The notes under the pieces were generated by a model. It did not search any database. It saw nothing but the letters and a program-made list of their open reading frames with translations, and was not told the origin of the DNA. From Candidatus Neomicrothrix sp. UBA7388 (GTDB lineage Bacteria; Actinomycetota; Acidimicrobiia; Acidimicrobiales; Poriferisodalaceae): a stretch of 18,040 nucleotides of DNA. The stretch spans positions 5,593-23,632 of the forward strand of contig DKNM01000144.1 of NCBI GenBank assembly GCA_002470695.1, read 5' to 3'. Position numbers and translations under genes: made by a program. This document shows positions 8,136-15,627 of the stretch, in pieces (position 1 is the first letter of the stretch; each line of letters starts with the position of its first letter).

Positions 8136-10606
8136 CCAAGCGCACCACTAATTGCTATCTCAGCGATCTCGTCGGTGTCGAGGCCAAGCAAATCAGCCAA
8201 CACATCGAAAGTGTGCTGCCCCAGCATCGGAGCAGCGCTTCGAGGGCCATGGTCATAGTTTGTTATTGAGTATTGATGCCCGGCATAAGGAACTCGCCCC
8301 ATAGCATCGTGGTCGTGCCATCGATAAAAGTTGAGATGCTCATACTGCTCGTCAGCCAAGAGATCGCTACTTCTCTGCACAAGACCTGCCGGGATTCCAG
8401 CATCTAGTAGCGCTCGCTCGAGGTCGCTGCCTTTTTGGCCTCGGGTCCAATTAGCGATCTCTCCTTCTAGAAAATCAACATGTGCCAGACGACCAATCAC
8501 TGTTTCGAACGTTTCCTCTAGCGCCCATTCCGGCTCACCCATTAGCGTTACAAGTCCTCGCCAACTCCGATCATCACCGGCTGTTATTCCTATCCAACGG
8601 TCCTCACCTTCAACAGGGAAAATGCCTTGAGGGGCTATGTCCTTTTCACGATTTCCAATACGAGTTGCCTTGACTCCGTTGATTTGAAAATCAAGCAACT
8701 CCGGGGTCATGAGTTGAAGACCGCATTCAAGCTGCGCAGCCTCAATCATGCAACCCTTACCCGTCTCATTACGTTTCTTGATCGCCGCAAGAAGAGCCGA
8801 CGTAATGAACCTAGGAGAAATCGTGTCGGTATAAGCAAGGTAGGGACCATCAGGCGGCAAATCCGGCCAGCCTACGACCTCGTAGTAACCAGCGATTGCC
8901 GCGGCATGGTAGCCGTACCCCGCTAGGGGCGACAAAGGCCCTCCATTAGCAAGGAGTGAGGTATGAACAATGATCGCTGTCGGGTTTAGCGATCTAATCA
9001 GCTCATCACTGAACCCGGACCTGGAGAATGCCCCAGGACTCCAGGCCTCAATAACCACGTCTGCCCAGGCAATCAACTTTTTTGCGATTTCGACTCCGGA
9101 GTCATTTTTGAGGTCTATATCGATGCTGAGTTTGGAAGTATTAAAGGTGGCAAAAAATTGGGACATATTCTCGCCGAAAACCTCGTCCTTAAAAGGACCA
9201 TTAACTCGTAGGGGGTCGAGCCGTCCTCCTGATTCAATGCGAACTACTTCAGCGCCATGGTCTGCCAACGCCTTAGCCGTAATAGGACCGACGCCAACCC
9301 AGGAAAAATCAGCAACCTTGAGTCCCTCGAGGGGGAGCATCTTTTTATTGATCGCACTCTTCTGCTTGGGTTTCAACGCTTTCAGTTCTCGCTTGATTTC
9401 TTCGCCATGCTCATCTATTCGGGGAGGCCGCCGCAGCGCATTGAGGCGTTCACCTTCTACCGACAAAAAACCCCCTGGAATCAGTTCGTCTTGTAGGCCG
9501 CGACCACTGCTGGCGGTCCTCCAGAATCGTCGAAGGTCAAGGTGATCAAACGAGAGCAAGTCCTCGACGCTGTTAATTGGAGCGATAGTTGCTCCCATTT
9601 CTAGACCTTTTCTCATGAGAAAGTCTCTCGGGTAGCGGGCACACAATTGGCTGACGGCCTGATAAATGTCTCCAAACGAATATCTAGTTGCGTCGCCACT
9701 GATCGCTCGATGATCGAAGGTGGTCCAATCTTCTTCAAGCCATGACTCGCTAACTATGCCTTCTTCGATGAGCCAGGGACCCAGTGCGAGAGCAATGTCA
9801 CCTCGACTCACGACAATCACCCAACCATCTTTAGCTTCGACTCGTATTTGGAGGGGCGGGTCCATAAGAATTTCGGTTCCGGTGCGATGAATATCGTGGC
9901 CCTGAATAGCGTGGGCTTCCATAGCGTTGAGAAGGGTCCAGGTGACACAGCACTGAGCGGCAACCGCCACCTGTTGCCCATCACCTGTTGTAAGCATTCG
10001 GGCATGGGCTACAAGCCCAGCCACCGCGGATTCGGCTCCTGTGTGTCTCCAAACCTGGGGAATCGAAGCCTTAACTGGTGGACGGTCGGGCGTCCCTTGG
10101 AGATTCGCTGATCCCCCTAGTGACGCTAGCGAGAGCTCGCTATGCGGACGATCGGCTCGTGGCCCGCTTAATCCAAACGGAGTTACTATCACATGTACTA
10201 GTTCGGGGTTAATCTCCAAAAGACCATCGTGACTAAAACCGATTTCCTCTGTTGCGGATGGCAGACCAGATTCGTAGAGAAAATCGGTGCTTGCGATTAG
10301 TTCCCTCAAAGTTTCTCGGTCTTCATCTTTCGAGGAATCTAGAGTGATCGATCTTTTGTTAGAGGAATAAGCGGCAAAGTGCAGGCTCCGAATATCTGAA
10401 TCGTCACCTTCTCGAATCGGTAGGGCTGCGCGAGTAGTGCAGCCTTGGGGAGGTTCGACCTTTATGACGTCGGCTCCTAGTTCTCCAAGAATCCAAGGAC
10501 CGATGTCTCCGCGGTGGTCCGTTAAATCAAGGACTCTCATTCCGCCCAAAGGACCCCCACGAGTAGATTCTTCACGACCACTAGCGCTTTGCTGATCCGA
10601 ATTCAC
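8132..10606 (-). CDS. CaiB/BaiF CoA-transferase, two domains in tandem
   Basis: This is an 824-aa fusion of two class III CoA-transferase domains, about twice the usual 380-430 aa. Domain 1 (about 20-400) opens with MRVLDLTDHRGDIGPWILGE and GADVIKVEPPQG. Domain 2 (about 424-815) opens with LEGLKVADFSWVGVGPITAK and GAEVVRIES. A basic linker (KRELKALKPKQKSAINKK) lies between them. Class III enzymes form a covalent acyl adduct on a conserved Asp. Domain 2 keeps it in AYTDTISPRF (Asp594), whereas the matching stretch of domain 1 (SIPQVWRHTG) has Trp186 instead, so domain 1 is probably structural. Translation starts at GTG 10606-10604, with a strong GGAGGT 8 nt upstream. It is the first gene of the long minus-strand operon and overlaps the CinA-like start by 4 bp. 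The acyl group transferred is unknown. Confidence 0.92.
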   Translation of the reverse strand: MNSDQQSASGREESTRGGPLGGMRVLDLTDHRGDIGPWILGELGADVIKVEPPQGCTTRAALPIREGDDSDIRSLHFAAYSSNKRSITLDSSKDEDRETLRELIASTDFLYESGLPSATEEIGFSHDGLLEINPELVHVIVTPFGLSGPRADRPHSELSLASLGGSANLQGTPDRPPVKASIPQVWRHTGAESAVAGLVAHARMLTTGDGQQVAVAAQCCVTWTLLNAMEAHAIQGHDIHRTGTEILMDPPLQIRVEAKDGWVIVVSRGDIALALGPWLIEEGIVSESWLEEDWTTFDHRAISGDATRYSFGDIYQAVSQLCARYPRDFLMRKGLEMGATIAPINSVEDLLSFDHLDLRRFWRTASSGRGLQDELIPGGFLSVEGERLNALRRPPRIDEHGEEIKRELKALKPKQKSAINKKMLPLEGLKVADFSWVGVGPITAKALADHGAEVVRIESGGRLDPLRVNGPFKDEVFGENMSQFFATFNTSKLSIDIDLKNDSGVEIAKKLIAWADVVIEAWSPGAFSRSGFSDELIRSLNPTAIIVHTSLLANGGPLSPLAGYGYHAAAIAGYYEVVGWPDLPPDGPYLAYTDTISPRFITSALLAAIKKRNETGKGCMIEAAQLECGLQLMTPELLDFQINGVKATRIGNREKDIAPQGIFPVEGEDRWIGITAGDDRSWRGLVTLMGEPEWALEETFETVIGRLAHVDFLEGEIANWTRGQKGSDLERALLDAGIPAGLVQRSSDLLADEQYEHLNFYRWHDHDAMGRVPYAGHQYSITNYDHGPRSAAPMLGQHTFDVLADLLGLDTDEIAEIAISGALG

Positions 10607-10614
10607 GTCCGTCT

Positions 10615-10620
10615 ACCTCC
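10615..10620 (-). promoter_or_regulatory. Strong ribosome binding site of the CoA-transferase gene
   Basis: The minus strand reads GGAGGT, 8 nt before a GTG at 10606-10604. This near-perfect Shine-Dalgarno decides the GTG as the start. It shows that the first gene of the minus-strand operon has a proper leader, unlike the plus-strand gene across the 44-bp divergent spacer. Confidence 0.75.
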
Positions 10621-10638
10621 TGCAACGATTTAAGACGA

Positions 10639-10644
10639 TAGTTT
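10639..10644 (+). promoter_or_regulatory. Possible -10 box of a leaderless transcript for the ACAD-like gene
   Basis: TAGTTT is followed by 6 nt (GCGTTC) and then ATG at 10651, the spacing expected if transcription begins on the A of the start codon. No Shine-Dalgarno precedes this ATG, which agrees with a leaderless message. On the other strand TATCGT at 10640-10635 could serve as -10 for the divergent CoA-transferase gene, so the two boxes would overlap by 2 bp. No convincing -35 box is visible. Confidence 0.4.
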
Positions 10645-10650
10645 GCGTTC

Positions 10651-11799
10651 ATGCAGGCAGCTTCATCAGACCCAAATCAACTCTTGCCTGAGTTAGCCGA
10701 CCTAATCGCGGCACGCGCCAAAAAATCAGATGAAAGTCGATCACCCGACCCTGAGGTGATTCGTTCGCTTGGTGATCTGGGCTTGATGAAGCTCTTGGTT
10801 CCGGTTGAATACGGAGGTCTCGAGTTGCACCCGGCAGGTCTAATCGACTTCACCGATAGTTTGGCTCAGATTCACGGGTCCACAGCGTGGGTAGCGATGA
10901 CATGCAACGAAGAGGCGGAATTAGTGTCCGCGTACCTCCCTATCGACACTTGTCGCTCGCTTTGGAAGCAAGAACCTTCGGTGGTCTTTGCGGGTTCGGG
11001 GGTCGCAAAAGGGCGGGCGCGTCGCACCAAAGGTGGTTGGAGAGTTTCGGGCAGATGGAATTTTGTGAGTGGCTGCACAACGGCAGACAAGTGGATACTC
11101 AATAGTGTCGTTGAGGAAAGCTCGCCAATTCAGTTGTGTTTCGCAGTTGTAGATCCCAATCCAGATTTTGTTGAGGACACCTGGCACACCGTCGGCCTGC
11201 GGGGCACCGGGTCTAATGATGTCGTTCTCGACAATTTTTTTGTTGAGGATCAATGGTGTGGGGTTGTAGCAAACAATTCCCTGCCAATACCTGACCTTCC
11301 CTTTTATCGATTGCCATCCTCGCTGAGGTTTCCTTTCCCTAAAACCGGAGTAGCGGCGGGCTTGGCGAAACGCGCTATCTCTGAGTTTCAGCTACTCGCC
11401 GACAAAAAGACTCCTTTAAGCTCAAAACGCGAGTTACGGGAAAGGCCCGATGCAGCATCAGCTATTGCGAAGGCACACGCTCTAGTGGGCAGTGGACAGG
11501 CTTGGGTGTCCGACTTGCTGTCGAACATCTGGAAAATTGCCGAAAAGGACGGGCAAGTTTCTGAAGAGCTTCACGCGAAGGTTCGTTTGGGTTGCTCTTG
11601 GTCGGTACAAAACTCCATATCGGCTATCCAACATCTAGTAGATGCTGCTGGGAGCTCGGCTAATTTTGAGGAATCCGAGTTGATGAACCTGCTAAATGAC
11701 ACTCGAGCTGTGGCCGGTCACTTTATGGTCGGTTCTTACCAGATAGACACTGCGGGCCGGGTGCTGCTGGGGTTGGATGCCGGGGACCCTGCTTTCTGA
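10651..11799 (+). CDS. Acyl-CoA dehydrogenase-fold flavoprotein, monooxygenase-like
   Basis: This 382-aa protein has the acyl-CoA dehydrogenase fold. An N-terminal helical domain (1-110, with LGDLGLMKLLVPVEYGG) precedes the flavin-binding beta domain, seen as GGWRVSGRWNFVSGCTTADKW from about 128, with TVGLRGTGSNDVVLDNFFV further on. The C-terminal helical domain is of the Acyl-CoA_dh_2 type and ends in DTAGRVLLGLDAGDPAF, typical of group D two-component flavin monooxygenases (HsaA, DszC, HpaB-like relatives). I do not see the catalytic Glu of true acyl-CoA dehydrogenases at the usual place, but cannot confirm without alignment. The gene starts at ATG 10651, probably leaderless, divergent from the CoA-transferase. 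It ends 6 bp from the convergent lactonase-like gene. The substrate is unknown; a hydroxylase or an oxidoreductase acting with a separate flavin reductase is possible. Confidence 0.85.
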   Translation: MQAASSDPNQLLPELADLIAARAKKSDESRSPDPEVIRSLGDLGLMKLLVPVEYGGLELHPAGLIDFTDSLAQIHGSTAWVAMTCNEEAELVSAYLPIDTCRSLWKQEPSVVFAGSGVAKGRARRTKGGWRVSGRWNFVSGCTTADKWILNSVVEESSPIQLCFAVVDPNPDFVEDTWHTVGLRGTGSNDVVLDNFFVEDQWCGVVANNSLPIPDLPFYRLPSSLRFPFPKTGVAAGLAKRAISEFQLLADKKTPLSSKRELRERPDAASAIAKAHALVGSGQAWVSDLLSNIWKIAEKDGQVSEELHAKVRLGCSWSVQNSISAIQHLVDAAGSSANFEESELMNLLNDTRAVAGHFMVGSYQIDTAGRVLLGLDAGDPAF

Positions 11800-11811
11800 G
11801 AAAACTCAGGA
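11794..11811. terminator. Symmetric hairpin spanning two convergent stop codons
   Basis: TTCTGAG-AAAA-CTCAGGA forms a 7-bp stem (one T-G wobble) with a 4-nt loop. The left arm contains the TGA of the acyl-CoA-dehydrogenase-like gene (11797-11799) and the right arm contains the complementary stop of the lactonase-like gene (11806-11808). It can fold in both transcripts, so a bidirectional terminator or convergent-transcript stop is likely. There is no T tract on either side, so it is not a classic intrinsic terminator. Confidence 0.45.
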
Positions 11812-12597
11812 TCCTTGATCCAACCGAACAGCTATGTCTTCGAGGTCTTCACTCGAGGCCCGGAAGCGCTCAAAAACTAATGGGTCGTGTCCGGGGACGA
11901 TCACTCCATCTTTTCCAGCTAACTCGCGCAATCTATCCCAGCCTCTCACCATAAGAGAGAGGTCATCCACAATTGGGAACGGTCTTCCCTCTTCCATGTT
12001 CGCCCAATAATGACTTGCGTCAGAGGCGAGCACCACCACGCCATGCCCTGTATCGATTCTCACGACCTGTAAACCACGCGTATGTCCGCCAATCAGATGC
12101 AACGTCAATCCAGGAGCCAGCTCAACGTCGCCTTCATGAAACCGGACCCTTTGAGCAAACACCCGACCAACGAGGTTTTGGATGTGGCGTACATTAAAGG
12201 CGTGACTGTAGGCCCTAGAGGTCATGTCGCGCCCGGTAGCAAAGGCCATCTCTGCCTCTTGAACGTGAAAAATGGCATTAGGGAACTGCTTGACGCCGCC
12301 AGCATGGTCGTAATGAAAGTGCGTCATGATGACATCGGAAACAGTTTCGGGATCAACGCCAATTAGGGCCACGCCTTCCGCTGCTGTTCTAAGAAGTGTC
12401 CTCCCCCGAGCGGTCGCATCGTCTTCTTCAAAACCTGTGTCAACTACCCAGGTATTTTGATGATTATCGCGAATGACCCACACGAAGTAATCCATCGGCA
12501 TAGGCGAGTTGTCGTGGATATCTCCACCAATGAAATGTTCTGCTCGCACCGCCTCGCGCTCTGCGTATTTGACGGCATACACCTCGTAACTTGACAC
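11806..12597 (-). CDS. Metallo-beta-lactamase-fold hydrolase, N-acyl homoserine lactonase-like
   Basis: This 263-aa MBL-fold hydrolase has all zinc ligands of the lactonase (AiiA-like) group: the H93-F-H95-Y-D97-H98 motif in MTHFHYDHAGG, H172 in GGHTRG, D193 in ASDASHYW and H237 in VPGHDPLV. The N-terminus (SSYEVYAVKYAERE, then MDYFVWVIRD) and the short spacing agree with enzymes annotated as N-acyl homoserine lactonases, which open lactone rings. Many relatives act on other lactones or esters, so quorum quenching is not assured. The start is GTG at 12597-12595. A GAGGGG stretch lies about 11 nt upstream, slightly far. It is divergent from the ilvD-like operon and may hydrolyse a lactone made by that pathway, as inference. 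Confidence 0.85.
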   Translation of the reverse strand: MSSYEVYAVKYAEREAVRAEHFIGGDIHDNSPMPMDYFVWVIRDNHQNTWVVDTGFEEDDATARGRTLLRTAAEGVALIGVDPETVSDVIMTHFHYDHAGGVKQFPNAIFHVQEAEMAFATGRDMTSRAYSHAFNVRHIQNLVGRVFAQRVRFHEGDVELAPGLTLHLIGGHTRGLQVVRIDTGHGVVVLASDASHYWANMEEGRPFPIVDDLSLMVRGWDRLRELAGKDGVIVPGHDPLVFERFRASSEDLEDIAVRLDQGS

Positions 12598-12629
12598 CCG
12601 CTATAAGTCCCCTCGAGTTGAACGTTGGC

Positions 12630-12643
12630 ACCACGCTAGTGGT
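12630..12643. promoter_or_regulatory. Candidate operator palindrome
   Basis: ACCAC-GCTA-GTGGT is a perfect inverted repeat of 5-bp arms around a 4-nt centre. It lies 33 bp upstream of the lactonase-like start codon and about 220 bp upstream of the dehydratase. Its place in a divergent intergenic region fits a dimeric transcription factor site (for example GntR or LacI type). No second copy was noticed in the window, and 14 bp can arise by chance. Confidence 0.35.
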
Positions 12644-12669
12644 CCCGTACCTGACTTGAGTCCCCTACC

Positions 12670-12801
12670 ATGCGGTTAGCTAGAAATAAGGGGTTTGATT
12701 TGCGCTTTCAAATGAGCGACATCTACAGAAACGACCTTCCTCCTCGAGAGGCCGACTGGGTTGACACTCCCGCATTTACTTTAGGGTTTCAATGTTTTTG
12801 A
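12670..12801 (+). other. Short ORF of 43 codons, doubtful
   Basis: ATG at 12670 opens a 43-codon frame ending at TGA 12799-12801. The inner stretch from a second ATG (12712) reads MSDIYRNDLPPREADWVDTP. The pattern of DLPPREADWV followed by TPAF distantly recalls the N-terminus of AMP-forming acyl-CoA synthetases, but it stops after about 29 residues and nothing of that family follows in any frame. No Shine-Dalgarno precedes either ATG. It may be a decayed gene fragment or chance. Confidence 0.15.
12761..12787 (+). promoter_or_regulatory. Possible promoter of the dehydratase operon
   Basis: A consensus -35 box TTGACA (12761-12766) is followed after 15 bp by TAGGGT (12782-12787), a TAnnnT match usable as -10. 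The spacing is shorter than the ideal 17 bp. Transcription would begin near 12794, giving a leader of about 70 nt or starting close to the 25-codon upstream ORF. The call rests mainly on the exact -35 match in the right place. Confidence 0.4.
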
Positions 12802-12869
12802 AATCTTTATGCAAACTTATTCCTCTCGCTACTAGAACCATTTACGGGGATTTGGGGACGCAACAATGA
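12792..12869 (+). CDS. Candidate 25-aa leader peptide overlapping the dehydratase start
   Basis: ATG at 12792 opens a 25-codon frame (begins [20 protein letters not shown]) whose TGA at 12867-12869 overlaps the dehydratase ATG at 12866 as ATGA. AGGG at 12783-12786 lies 5 nt upstream as a weak Shine-Dalgarno. Seven of 25 residues are Leu or Ile. Termination exactly at the next start would let ribosomes reinitiate on the dehydratase, so it could set that gene's expression. It is too short for family evidence, and the overlap could be chance. Confidence 0.3.
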   Translation: MFLKSLCKLIPLATRTIYGDLGTQQ

Positions 12870-14665
12870 ACATAAAGAAGGATTTACAACTGAGGTCATC
12901 CGCTTGGTTCGATATACCGGGAGATCCACTCATGACAGCGCTCTACCTCGAGCGCTATGTCAATTTCGGACTCACAAGAGAGGAGCTCCAATCCGGAAAA
13001 CCGATTATAGGAATCGCTCAAACCGGCTCTGATCTTTCCCCGTGCAACAGACATCATCTAGAACTCGCTAAGCGCGTGAGGGAAGGGATACGAGAGTCGG
13101 GCGGTATCTGTTTCGAATTTCCTGTGCATCCGATACAGGAGACCGGCAAACGCCCGACGGCAGCCCTGGATCGTAACCTGGCCTACCTAGGACTGGTCGA
13201 AGTCCTTCAGGGATACCCGATAGATGGAGTGGTTCTAACCATTGGCTGCGATAAGACGACACCCGCTTGCCTAATGGCGGCCGCAACAGTGAATATTCCC
13301 GCAATTGCGTTGTCAGTCGGGCCGATGCTTAATGGCTGGTACCAAGGCGAAAGAACTGGTTCTGGCACCATTGTTTGGAAAGCGCGCGAAATGCATGCCG
13401 CAGGACAGATAGATGACGGTGAATTTGCCGATCTCGTCGCGTCTTCCGCAACATCAACCGGCTATTGCTCCACTATGGGCACGGCCACAACAATGAACTC
13501 GCTCACCGAAGTGCTTGGAATGCAGTTGCCGGGATCTGCGGCAATTCCAGCTCCCTATCGAGAAAGAGCTCAGATTGCGTATCAAACCGGCCAGCGAATC
13601 GTCGAGCTCGTCCTAGAGGACGTGCGTCCCTCAGACATCATGACAAGGGAGGCATTCGAAAATGCGATCGTCGTGAACTCGGCTATTGGCGGCTCGACAA
13701 ACGCCCCAATTCACCTCAACGCGGTAGCTCGGCACCTTGCAGTACCTCTCGATAACAACGACTGGCAGAAACTAGGTCTGGAAATTCCTCTACTCGTGAA
13801 CATGCAACCCGCAGGTGAGTACTTAGGCGAAGATTATTTTCGCGCAGGCGGTGTACCTGCGGTTGTCAATGAGCTCATGAACGCTGGACTTCTGCCACAT
13901 GCTGAGGCAATGACGGTTAACGGCCAAAGTATCGGCGTTAACTGTGCCGAAGCCAAAGTGCGCGACTCCAACGTAATTTGGCCCGTCGCCGAGCCGATGC
14001 TCCCCAACGCTGGGTTCGTTCACCTTTCGGGCAACCTTTTCGATAGCGCCATCATGAAAATCAGCGTAATAAGCGACGAGTTCAGGAACCGTTATTTATC
14101 GAACCCCGATGACCCCGATGCCTTTGAAGGCACCGCAATAGTCTTCGACGGGCCCGAGGACTATCACCAACGGATCGATGACCCTGCTTTAGATATCGAT
14201 GAAAATTCCATGTTGGTTGTGCGCGGCGCAGGACCGATCGGATACCCGGGTGGAGCCGAAGTCGTAAATATGCAACCTCCATCAGCGCTCTTAGTACAAG
14301 GCATCCACTCCCTACCGTGCATCGGCGATGGCCGTCAGTCAGGTACATCTGGGTCACCTTCAATACTCAACGCATCCCCGGAAGCTGCCGCTGGCGGAGG
14401 CCTGGCAATACTTCAGACCGGCGACCAAATAAGAATTGACCTCAGGCAGGGAACCGCCGACATGCTTGTTCCGGAAGAACAACTGAACGAAAGAAGAGTC
14501 GCTCTTGAGGAGCAAGGTGGCTTTCCGTACCCAGAAAGCCATACTCCTTGGCAAGAGATTCAACGAAGTATGGTTGAGCAGTTCGACGAAGGAATGGTCC
14601 TAAAGCCCGCCGTGAAGTACCAAGACACAGCCCGCACATTTGGACCACCAAGAAACAACCATTAG
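12866..14665 (+). CDS. IlvD/Edd-family dehydratase, sugar-acid dehydratase-like
   Basis: This 599-aa enzyme removes water from a dihydroxy acid to give a 2-keto acid, using an Fe-S cluster and Mg2+. The three cluster cysteines are visible: C60 in [11 protein letters not shown]128 in [11 protein letters not shown] and C201 in [11 protein letters not shown]130 follows C128, and [13 protein letters not shown] (488-500) carries the likely catalytic serine. The Cys and Lys spacing is within one residue of the positions I recall for L-arabinonate dehydratase, and [12 protein letters not shown] and [22 protein letters not shown] also fit sugar-acid dehydratases better than biosynthetic IlvD. A role in branched-chain amino acid synthesis is therefore less likely, though not excluded. 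The ATG has GGGGA 7 nt upstream. It is the first full gene of a four-gene plus-strand run and is followed 7 bp later by the antiporter. Confidence 0.9.
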   Translation: MNIKKDLQLRSSAWFDIPGDPLMTALYLERYVNFGLTREELQSGKPIIGIAQTGSDLSPCNRHHLELAKRVREGIRESGGICFEFPVHPIQETGKRPTAALDRNLAYLGLVEVLQGYPIDGVVLTIGCDKTTPACLMAAATVNIPAIALSVGPMLNGWYQGERTGSGTIVWKAREMHAAGQIDDGEFADLVASSATSTGYCSTMGTATTMNSLTEVLGMQLPGSAAIPAPYRERAQIAYQTGQRIVELVLEDVRPSDIMTREAFENAIVVNSAIGGSTNAPIHLNAVARHLAVPLDNNDWQKLGLEIPLLVNMQPAGEYLGEDYFRAGGVPAVVNELMNAGLLPHAEAMTVNGQSIGVNCAEAKVRDSNVIWPVAEPMLPNAGFVHLSGNLFDSAIMKISVISDEFRNRYLSNPDDPDAFEGTAIVFDGPEDYHQRIDDPALDIDENSMLVVRGAGPIGYPGGAEVVNMQPPSALLVQGIHSLPCIGDGRQSGTSGSPSILNASPEAAAGGGLAILQTGDQIRIDLRQGTADMLVPEEQLNERRVALEEQGGFPYPESHTPWQEIQRSMVEQFDEGMVLKPAVKYQDTARTFGPPRNNH

Positions 14666-14672
14666 AGGTGAA

Positions 14673-15599
14673 GTGATACTTGCTGCTGTCTTGCTCTTGG
14701 CTGGGCTTTTCATACTTGTAAAGGCCGGAGATATATTCGTTGATTCGGCCGCGCAACTAGCGCGATCTCTCAATATGAGTTCGGTTGTCGTCGGGGCCAT
14801 AGTTCTCGGATTCGGCACCTCCGCACCCGAGCTAGTGGTTTCGACTATCGCTGCGTGGGGAGGCAACCCTGCACTGGGTGTTGGAAATATCGTAGGCTCT
14901 AATGTCGCAAACCTGTCCCTGGTTCTGGGTGTCTCCGCTTTAGTGACACCCATTGTGCTCAGTGCTTCGGTAATCCGCCGGCAAGCACCACTATCGATTG
15001 CCTCGGTGATCCTGTTCGCAGTCCTACTAATTGACGAAAAGCTCAGCCTTATAGAGGGAGCATTACTTTTAGGACTGTTAATAGTGGCGATGTTTATCCT
15101 GATCAAAACTCCCGGAGAGGGTGCCCCCACCACGACTGAGAGCACTTCATCTACCGGGCGCAGCCTACTTCTTTCAATCGTAGGACTATGCGGTGTTCTT
15201 GTAGGAGCACAGTTAGCGGTGTCGGGAGCGACAACGCTTGCCGAACGCTGGGGATTGAGTGGAGGATTTATAGGGTTTTCTCTGGTCGCCTTAGGCACTT
15301 CTCTGCCCGAGTTAGTAACCGCAGTCGCAGCAGCGCGAAGAAACGAAACAGGGTTAATAATCGGAAACCTGTTCGGTTCTAACTTATTCAATTGCCTTGC
15401 GGGTGGCGCAGCAATCGGGTTGGTGAACGCCGGAGACATCGGAGACCCGAACCTGACTTCGGGCGGTCTAGTCGCGATGGTTCTCGCTGTTACTCTGGCT
15501 TACGTTCGGGGCGCAGTTAAGCGTCAGATATCGAAATCGGATGCGATCCTGCTCTTAGGGATCTACATTGCCGCAATGCTATATCTAGCGCTGGCCTGA
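14673..15599 (+). CDS. Calcium/sodium antiporter-like membrane protein (CaCA family)
   Basis: This polytopic membrane protein (about 308 aa) has the two inverted alpha-repeats of CaCA cation exchangers (YrbG-like). Repeat 1 is GFGTSAPELVVSTIAAWGGN followed by GNIVGSNVANLSLVLG. Repeat 2 is ALGTSLPELVTAVAAARRNE followed by GNLFGSNLFNCLAGG. The Glu in each PEL and the GSN motifs are the expected cation-binding parts. A frame start at TTG 14640 would overlap the dehydratase gene. I prefer GTG 14673 because it begins directly with the first membrane helix as usual in the family and has GAGG a few nt upstream. About ten membrane segments are expected. It probably exchanges Ca2+ for Na+ or H+, but the ion cannot be read from sequence. 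Its presence between metabolic genes is unexplained. Confidence 0.88.
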   Translation: MILAAVLLLAGLFILVKAGDIFVDSAAQLARSLNMSSVVVGAIVLGFGTSAPELVVSTIAAWGGNPALGVGNIVGSNVANLSLVLGVSALVTPIVLSASVIRRQAPLSIASVILFAVLLIDEKLSLIEGALLLGLLIVAMFILIKTPGEGAPTTTESTSSTGRSLLLSIVGLCGVLVGAQLAVSGATTLAERWGLSGGFIGFSLVALGTSLPELVTAVAAARRNETGLIIGNLFGSNLFNCLAGGAAIGLVNAGDIGDPNLTSGGLVAMVLAVTLAYVRGAVKRQISKSDAILLLGIYIAAMLYLALA

Positions 15600-15627
15600 G
15601 CAACAACAACTTAGCAACGGAGCCTCA

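Larger units (their letters stand above)
12598..12865. promoter_or_regulatory. Divergent regulatory region between lactonase-like and dehydratase genes
   Basis: The 268-bp region between two divergent genes holds several signals. A perfect palindrome ACCAC-GCTA-GTGGT lies at 12630-12643. The octamer AGTCCCCT occurs twice, about 50 bp apart (near 12606 and 12659). A full TTGACA is at 12761-12766. The 70 nt before the dehydratase contain a short ORF, and GGGGA at 12854-12858 lies 7 nt before the ATG. This arrangement suggests shared regulation of the two directions, probably by a regulator encoded elsewhere, since none is in the window. Confidence 0.6.

Noticed and set aside
8970..9545. 191-codon open frame on the plus strand inside the CoA-transferase
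   Set aside because: Low-complexity Ser/Pro/Arg product with no family motif; the opposite strand encodes a well-conserved CoA-transferase domain.
11806..12597. Quorum-quenching system built on the lactonase-like gene
   Set aside because: No LuxI or LuxR homologue is in the window, and the MBL lactonase family covers many non-signal lactones and esters.
14640..14672. TTG start extending the antiporter into the dehydratase gene
   Set aside because: The added 11 residues are polar and unlike the family; the GTG at 14673 begins at the first membrane helix and has a GAGG before it.
14600..15439. 279-codon open frame on the minus strand opposite the antiporter
   Set aside because: Its product is rich in Pro, Thr, Ser and Arg without any domain. 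It mirrors a clear CaCA protein with two conserved repeats and also runs into the dehydratase gene, so it is an antisense shadow.
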